From positions 1-36,904 of the forward strand of contig JAKADO010000024.1 of the NCBI GenBank assembly GCA_021820485.1: a stretch of 36,904 nucleotides of DNA, written 5' to 3'. The DNA comes from Bacillota bacterium (GTDB taxonomy: Bacteria; Bacillota; Sulfobacillia; Sulfobacillales; Sulfobacillaceae). The notes beneath the pieces were generated by a model. That model worked only from the letters and a program-made list of their open reading frames with translations, did no database searches and had not been told where the DNA came from. The translations under genes and the position numbers were made by a program. Shown one piece after another: positions 32,233 to 36,904 of this stretch (position 1 is the stretch's first letter; each line of letters starts with the position of its first letter).

Positions 32233-32703
32233 TTATCCCGCTCGATGGGGCCCGTGCAAGGGGATCGGCTTGACCGTTCCCAGACGCACCACAACCACGG
32301 ATGCAGATGTCCTTTTCAAGACAGCCGGGGCAATTCCGGCCCCCAACCATCGCCAGAAACCGCCCCCCGTCCGCCCCCCCAGAACAATCGTGTCGCAATT
32401 GCACAGGGCTGCGGTTTCACAAATCGCCTCGCTAATGGAGGGGCTGACCTTGTGCAGAAAACGCACCCGGTGCTGAAAACCCCGAAACACTTCCCGCTCC
32501 AGGTGCTGATGAATGCCTTGCGCCACTTCCTTCTCGTAACTCATCGGCAGCAACGGACCGCTGAGACGTCCCCGCGATATCAGCTCCGTCACGTAAAGTG
32601 CCCACACTTCGCTGCGGGAATCGTGGCGCAGCCATTCTCGCACCCACCAAGCCGCGGCCTCCGCATGGTTCCGGTCATCCAGAGCCAAGAGTATCCGATG
32701 CAT
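32233..32703 (-). CDS. Universal stress protein (UspA family) in the kdp operon
   Basis: 156 residues, a single Usp domain: the N-terminal strand HRILLALDD with the conserved Asp, a middle helix region, and the nucleotide-loop region DTIVLGGRTGGGFWRWLGAGIAPAVL (about 111-136) that matches the G2xG9xG(S/T)-type ATP loop loosely, then ASVVVV. It lies 96 bases after kdpC and before the short kdpD, which has its own Usp domain. In some bacteria KdpD Usp domains bind c-di-AMP; whether this protein does is unknown. ATG 32703 follows AAGGAGGG. A frame extending to 32760 runs through a hairpin and was not used. Confidence 0.8.
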   Translation of the reverse strand: MHRILLALDDRNHAEAAAWWVREWLRHDSRSEVWALYVTELISRGRLSGPLLPMSYEKEVAQGIHQHLEREVFRGFQHRVRFLHKVSPSISEAICETAALCNCDTIVLGGRTGGGFWRWLGAGIAPAVLKRTSASVVVVRLGTVKPIPLHGPHRAG

Positions 32704-32721
32704 CGCCCGTCCCTCCTTGGC

Positions 32722-32758
32722 GGAACCGGCGCCGGGCTCAATCCTGACGCCCGGTTCC
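32722..32758 (-). other. Hairpin between kdpC and usp
   Basis: GGAACCGG (32722-32729) pairs with CCGGTTCC (32751-32758); an alternative inner stem uses CCGGGC/GCCCGG. It lies just upstream of the usp ribosome-binding site and could adjust usp expression or mRNA stability. No T tract follows. Confidence 0.4.
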
Positions 32759-32799
32759 ATCCTCTCATCGATGCTGTCGCAGGCGGGACTGGAGCCGCA

Positions 32800-33396
32800 C
32801 TATCCGTGAAGCGCCTTGTACACGTTGATGTTCAATTCCGTGACATTCACCACCGTGTGTCCAAAGAGCCCCCATTGCGGACCCAAAGTCGCCTGTTGCA
32901 CCAAGGTCCGCAGGAACGATGCGGAAAGGCCGGTCGCTTTGGCGACGCGAGGAATCTGAATCACCGCGCCCTGCACGCTGATATAGGGATCCAATCCCGA
33001 ACCGGATCCCTCGACCAAGTCGGGGGGAATCTGGCTCGCCTTAAGGCCGGGGTTGGTCTTTTCCAAGTAGGCGATGCGCGCCTTGATGGTGCTGATGAGC
33101 GCCTTATTGGTCGGCCCCAAGTTGCTCGGCGCCGAATTGTAGGCGTTATAGGGTTCCGGCTTTCCCGTTGTCGTGGACACCGTGTCGGAGGGCCGTCCCC
33201 AGAAGTACCCCATTTGGTTGAAGAACTGCCCCACTTGGGCGTCGGCCACCACCCGCCCATTGAGCTTCACTTGGCTGCCATTGGCCTGATATGGAAACAC
33301 CAGTTCACTGATGCCGGTCATCGCCAGTGGATAGGCCAAGCCCAACAGAAGCCAGAGAAAGACGCTCACGCCAATTAACGGCTTCAGATATTTCAT
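32800..33396 (-). CDS. kdpC: Potassium-transporting ATPase subunit C
   Basis: 198 residues: one N-terminal membrane segment (about 7-30) and an extracytoplasmic domain with the family blocks QFFNQMGYFWGRPS, YNAYNSAPSNLGPTN and the C-terminal LVEGSGSGLDPYIS, which is diagnostic for KdpC. It is the assembly or affinity subunit that contacts KdpA and KdpB. ATG 33396 has AGGAGGGT upstream and lies 11 bases after the kdpB stop. Confidence 0.96.
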   Translation of the reverse strand: MKYLKPLIGVSVFLWLLLGLAYPLAMTGISELVFPYQANGSQVKLNGRVVADAQVGQFFNQMGYFWGRPSDTVSTTTGKPEPYNAYNSAPSNLGPTNKALISTIKARIAYLEKTNPGLKASQIPPDLVEGSGSGLDPYISVQGAVIQIPRVAKATGLSASFLRTLVQQATLGPQWGLFGHTVVNVTELNINVYKALHG

Positions 33397-33407
33397 GTCT
33401 TACCCTC

Positions 33408-35423
33408 CTAGGCTAGTCCGAATAATCCCAGTACGCGGTCGATGGCCCAGATGCCCACAAAGGGAATGATGATCCCCAAGACACCCCAATTGAAGATGTT
33501 GCGCGCGAGCATTCTGTCCGCCGACTCAGCCCGGTACTTGACCCCGCGAATGGCGAAGGGAATCAAGGCGGGGATGATGAGGGCATTGAATATGAGCGCG
33601 GACAAAATCGCGCCGTGCGGTGTCTTCAACCCCATGATATTGAGCTTAGACAGCACCGACAACGTCGGCACGGCTGCAAACATGGCGGGAATGATGGCGA
33701 AGTACTTCGCTACGTCATTGGCAATGGAGAAGGTCGTGAGCGCGCCCCGGGTAATCAACAGCTGCTTGCCGACCATGACCACCTCGAGCAGCTTGGTGGG
33801 ATTGGACTCAAGGTCAATCATGTTGCCAGCTTCCTTGGCTGCCATGGTGCCTGAGTTCATGGCCAACCCCACGTCGGCCTGCGCCAGCGCTGGAGCGTCA
33901 TTGGTGCCGTCGCCTGTCATCGCCACCAATTTGCCTTCGGACTGTTCCTTCTTAATCACGTCAATCTTGTCCTCTGGCTTCAACTCAGCGATGAAGTCGT
34001 CCACGCCTGCTTCCTGCGCAATAACGGCCGCTGTAATGCGGTTGTCGCCAGTCGCCATGACGGTGCGAATGCCCATCCGTCGGAAGTCGTCGAACTTCTC
34101 CTTCAATCCCGCCTTGACAATGTCCTTGAGGCGAATGACACCCAGCGCCCGGCCATCAATTTCCACCGCCAACGGCGTGCCACCCTCGCCAGCGACTGCT
34201 TCGGCCAACTTCTGCAGTTCCTCTCGGGTTTCCGGCCGTGTGATTTCCACAATCGCGCTGACGGCACCCTTGCGAATCTGCCGGCCATCCGCCACATCAA
34301 CGCCGCTCATGCGGGTATGCGCGGAAAACGGCACCGGTTCTCCATCCACCTCTGGCAGCGAGGCCAGGTTTAGGACATTCTGCGCCAACTCCACCACCGA
34401 ACGGCCTTCGGGCGTCGAGTCCGACAAGGAGGCCAACAGCGAGGCCTCCGCGACCTCTTCGGCGGATACTCCGCTGAGGGGCATAAACTCGGTCGCCATG
34501 CGGTTTCCAATGGTGATGGTGCCCGTCTTGTCGAGGATGATGGTGTCGATGTCGCCGGCGGCTTCAACGGCACGGCCGCTCTTGGCCACCACATCCACTT
34601 GCGCGACACGATTCATGCCTGCGATGCCGATGGCCGACAAGAGCGCACCAATCGTTGTAGGAATAAGACAAACCAAGAGCGCCACCATCGTCGTGATGTC
34701 CGTCGCATGCCGGCCATAGTACCGGGCTTGGGGAACCAATGTCACCACGACAAGGACGAAGATGAGGGTCAGCACCCCCAAGAGGGCGGACAGTGCAATC
34801 TCGTTCGGCGTCTTTTGGCGGCTCGCGCCTTCCACCAAGGCAATCATGCGGTCCAAAAAGGTCTCGCCAGGGTTGGTGGTGATTTGCACGACCAGTCGGT
34901 CCGACAACAACCGCGTACCGCCAGTGACACTGTCGCCCTGTGCCTTAATCACCGGAGCGGATTCTCCCGTGATGGCGGATTCATCCACCGATCCGACACC
35001 TTCCACCACTTCACCGTCGCTGGGGATAATGTCGTTGGGTTCCACCAGCACGCGCATCCCTTGGCTGAGTTGGTCCGATGCCACCAAGTCCCAACTGCCG
35101 TCCTCCTTCAGGCGCTTGGCTTTCGTGCTGGACTTGGTCTTCCGCAGAAAGTCCGCTTGCGCCCGCCCCCGCGCCTCTGCGTACGATTCTGCAAAGGTCG
35201 CGAACAGAATGGTGAAGAACAAAATGATGGTCACTAAGAGCTCGTACGTAAATTGCGGCTTGCCTACCGCTCCAATCGTAAAGATCAAAGTCACCAGTGT
35301 GCCCAGCTCGACGACAAACATCACCGGGTTGCGGATCATCTTGGTCGGGTTGAGCTTGGCGAACGTGTCTTTCAGCACTTCGCCAAAATACTTGCTGTCC
35401 ATCTTTTGCGATGTTGCTGCCAT
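33408..35423 (-). CDS. kdpB: Potassium-transporting P-type ATPase subunit B
   Basis: 671 residues, full length. The phosphorylated Asp298 is in DKTGT, the TGES actuator motif is at 152-155, the nucleotide-domain KGAVSA motif and TGDN plus MTGDGTNDAPALAQADVG hinge motif are present, and the TM regions include IPTTIGALLSAIG, the family equivalent of the PxxK region. It powers high-affinity K+ uptake with KdpA as the channel-like subunit. The ATG at 35423 has GGGAGGA upstream. It lies 28 bases after kdpA. Confidence 0.98.
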   Translation of the reverse strand: MAATSQKMDSKYFGEVLKDTFAKLNPTKMIRNPVMFVVELGTLVTLIFTIGAVGKPQFTYELLVTIILFFTILFATFAESYAEARGRAQADFLRKTKSSTKAKRLKEDGSWDLVASDQLSQGMRVLVEPNDIIPSDGEVVEGVGSVDESAITGESAPVIKAQGDSVTGGTRLLSDRLVVQITTNPGETFLDRMIALVEGASRQKTPNEIALSALLGVLTLIFVLVVVTLVPQARYYGRHATDITTMVALLVCLIPTTIGALLSAIGIAGMNRVAQVDVVAKSGRAVEAAGDIDTIILDKTGTITIGNRMATEFMPLSGVSAEEVAEASLLASLSDSTPEGRSVVELAQNVLNLASLPEVDGEPVPFSAHTRMSGVDVADGRQIRKGAVSAIVEITRPETREELQKLAEAVAGEGGTPLAVEIDGRALGVIRLKDIVKAGLKEKFDDFRRMGIRTVMATGDNRITAAVIAQEAGVDDFIAELKPEDKIDVIKKEQSEGKLVAMTGDGTNDAPALAQADVGLAMNSGTMAAKEAGNMIDLESNPTKLLEVVMVGKQLLITRGALTTFSIANDVAKYFAIIPAMFAAVPTLSVLSKLNIMGLKTPHGAILSALIFNALIIPALIPFAIRGVKYRAESADRMLARNIFNWGVLGIIIPFVGIWAIDRVLGLFGLA

Positions 35424-35451
35424 AAACGCATAATCCTCCCTCTACACCGAC

Positions 35452-36904
35452 CTAAAACAGGTGATGCGCAATCAAAAGATAGTGTTCGGCCAACGGCCCC
35501 AGTGCCACCACCGGGAAAAAGGTGAGGGCATTAAGCACCATGACGGCTCCCACCAGGATTCCCCCAAACAGGAGGCCTTCGGTACGCATGGTTCCCGAAG
35601 TCGTAGGCACCTGCCGCTTCTGGAGAAGAGACTCCGCGAGCAAAAACATCGCCATCACCGAAGCAAACCGGCCGAGCACCATGACGATCCCAATCGTCAC
35701 CTCATAGTAGGGAAGCGCCGCGCCCAGCCCTCCGAAGGCAGATCCGTTGTTGGCGGCACCGGATGTGATACCATAGAGAATCTCTGAAAATCCGTGCGGT
35801 CCCGGGTTGTAGACCCCTCTCAATCCGGCGGGTAACGCCACGGATAGCGCCGTGCCGACAAGAATGATGAAGGGATGCAGCAGAAAGGCAATGGAGGCTA
35901 GCGACACCTCTTTGGCTTCAATTTTCTTGCCGAGAAATTCCGGGGTGCGCCCGACCATCAGTCCCATGATGAAAACGGTGATAATCACCAGCATCAACAT
36001 GTTCAAGAGGCCCACGCCCTTGCCGCCAAACACCAAATTCAAGAACATGGCCGCCAGATATGCTAGCCCAGTGATGGGCAAAGCACTGTCGTGAGCGCTA
36101 GCTACCGATCCGGTTGTAAAGGACATGGTGGATGTTTCGAAGACGGATGTTCCACCGGTCCCATACCGTAGTTCAGTACCAACCCGGTAAATATGGCCAT
36201 GCAGGCCCAGCGCATTGATTATGGGATTTCCTAGTGTCATGGGGAAGTAGATCATTGCCCCTATGGCCAAGAACATCGCTCCCGCAACCGCAATAAGCGT
36301 CCATGCCATTTTTCGTCGACCGGTCATAACACCAAACGTGTAAAAGAACGCCACCGGGAGCAAGCCCATCATAACAACTTCAAAAACATTACTGAGTGCC
36401 GTCGGGTTTTCCAACGGATTGGCGCTGTTAGCGTTGGTGAAACCGCCGCCATTGGTGCCTATGTGCTCAATGGACTCCCACGAAGCAATCGGACCGCGCG
36501 GCACCACTTGGGTCTGTCCCGTAATCGTGTGCACGTGGAGATACGGCGCAAGCGTTTCCGGAACGCCCTGCCAAACCAACAGCACGGTGAACACGATGGC
36601 CAGCGGCAAAAGAACCCGCGTGCACATCAACACTAGATCCACAAAAAAATTGCCCATCTTTTTGCCGGAAATGGCTCGGATGAAAGCAATGGCCATGGTT
36701 CCACCCACCGCGGGCGTCACAAACTGCAGAAAGCTTAAGTTCCCGAATTGCGAGAAGTACGAAAGCGTATTCTCCCCGCTGTAGGCCTGCCAGTTGGTGT
36801 TGGTTCCAAAGCTGGTGGCCGTGTTGAACGCCAACTGCGGATTGACCGCTCCCATGTGCTGCGGATTCCATGGCAAGTGCCCTTGAATGCGCAAAAGGAT
36901 ATAG
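35452..36904 (-). CDS. kdpA: Potassium-transporting ATPase subunit A, 5' end cut by window edge
   Basis: About 484 residues are visible of a protein that is normally 550-580; the reading frame stays open through the window edge, so the missing N-terminus (about 75 residues) is outside. The TTG at 36892-36894 is an internal codon, as the family sequence continues upstream. Selectivity-filter-like blocks are recognisable: FNTATSFGTNTNWQAYSG, GTNGGGFTNANSANPLENP, TTGSVASAHDS and TSGAANNGSAFGG. It is the K+-selective pore subunit. No kdpF-like small gene is seen between kdpA and kdpB. Confidence 0.96.
   Translation of the reverse strand, partial: YILLRIQGHLPWNPQHMGAVNPQLAFNTATSFGTNTNWQAYSGENTLSYFSQFGNLSFLQFVTPAVGGTMAIAFIRAISGKKMGNFFVDLVLMCTRVLLPLAIVFTVLLVWQGVPETLAPYLHVHTITGQTQVVPRGPIASWESIEHIGTNGGGFTNANSANPLENPTALSNVFEVVMMGLLPVAFFYTFGVMTGRRKMAWTLIAVAGAMFLAIGAMIYFPMTLGNPIINALGLHGHIYRVGTELRYGTGGTSVFETSTMSFTTGSVASAHDSALPITGLAYLAAMFLNLVFGGKGVGLLNMLMLVIITVFIMGLMVGRTPEFLGKKIEAKEVSLASIAFLLHPFIILVGTALSVALPAGLRGVYNPGPHGFSEILYGITSGAANNGSAFGGLGAALPYYEVTIGIVMVLGRFASVMAMFLLAESLLQKRQVPTTSGTMRTEGLLFGGILVGAVMVLNALTFFPVVALGPLAEHYLLIAHHLF

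Noticed and set aside
32179..33378. 399-codon open frame opposite usp and kdpC
   Set aside because: Antisense to well-supported genes and crosses the terminator hairpin; no recognisable domain.
33442..34719. 425-codon open frame opposite kdpB
   Set aside because: Mirror of kdpB with low-complexity Ser/Ala/Met-rich translation, typical of an antisense frame.
36892..36904. TTG at 36894 as the kdpA start
   Set aside because: The reading frame and family similarity continue to the window edge, so the true start is outside.
1..36904. CRISPR array, tRNA/rRNA genes or insertion sequences
   Set aside because: No regularly spaced repeats, cloverleaf-like sequence or transposase motif was seen while reading both strands.

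Overview
The window looks like a chromosomal segment of a GC-rich, probably thermoacidophilic Bacillota of the Sulfobacillus type. This is an inference from a few traits: a HisZ-dependent short HisG, fused HisIE, a GatCAB operon, a kinase-less short KdpD, strong AGGAGG ribosome-binding sites and frequent GTG/TTG starts. No rRNA or tRNA gene, transposase, integrase or CRISPR array is visible, and coding density is very high.  Layout. (1) 1-600: a hairpin-dense stretch with no obvious long gene, followed by a 33-residue hydrophobic micropeptide with a near-perfect ribosome-binding site and a possible terminator. (2) 599-2351 (+): an SDR oxidoreductase overlapping a divergent QueA-like protein. 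(3) 2401-4645 (+): a GAF-containing NarL-type sensor kinase and its response regulator. (4) 4600-11725 (-): a near-complete histidine operon, hisC-hisZ-hisG-hisD-hisB-hisH-hisA-hisF-hisIE, lacking only histinol-phosphate phosphatase. An 11-bp inverted repeat brackets the hisZ promoter region. (5) 11877-15564 (+): a glycolate/lactate oxidase-type operon glcE-glcF-glcD, divergent from hisC. (6) 15571-23196 (-): ten tightly coupled genes that mix Tad-pilus motor parts (CpaF/TadA ATPase, TadB, TadC, a P-loop-less TadZ-like protein, a CpaB/SAF protein) with type IV secretion channel parts (VirB4, a separate TraC/VirB4-N-like protein, PrgI, VirB6/TrbL-like, VirB2-like). Its leader holds a nested palindrome and a 9-bp hairpin. 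(7) 23406-25416: a hotdog acyl-CoA thioesterase (-) divergent from an APC amino-acid permease (+). (8) 25422-30884 (-): gatC-gatA-gatB-ldcA-rlmD, covering tRNA amidation, peptidoglycan recycling and rRNA methylation. (9) 30950-36904 (-): kdpA (cut by the window edge)-kdpB-kdpC-universal stress protein, a strong terminator-like hairpin, then a KdpD that has only its N-terminal and USP domains.  How it fits together: most of the window is housekeeping metabolism (histidine, two-carbon acid oxidation, Gln-tRNA formation, potassium uptake). The secretion-like cluster in region 6 stands out. It has a rotary/extension motor and a conjugation-type channel, but no relaxase, coupling protein, prepilin peptidase, Flp pilin or secretin in view, and it is not flanked by mobility genes. 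It is the best candidate for a little-described machine. The QueA-like/SDR pair and the structured RNA with its micropeptide are secondary candidates. All functional calls come from motif recognition by eye; no database search was run.
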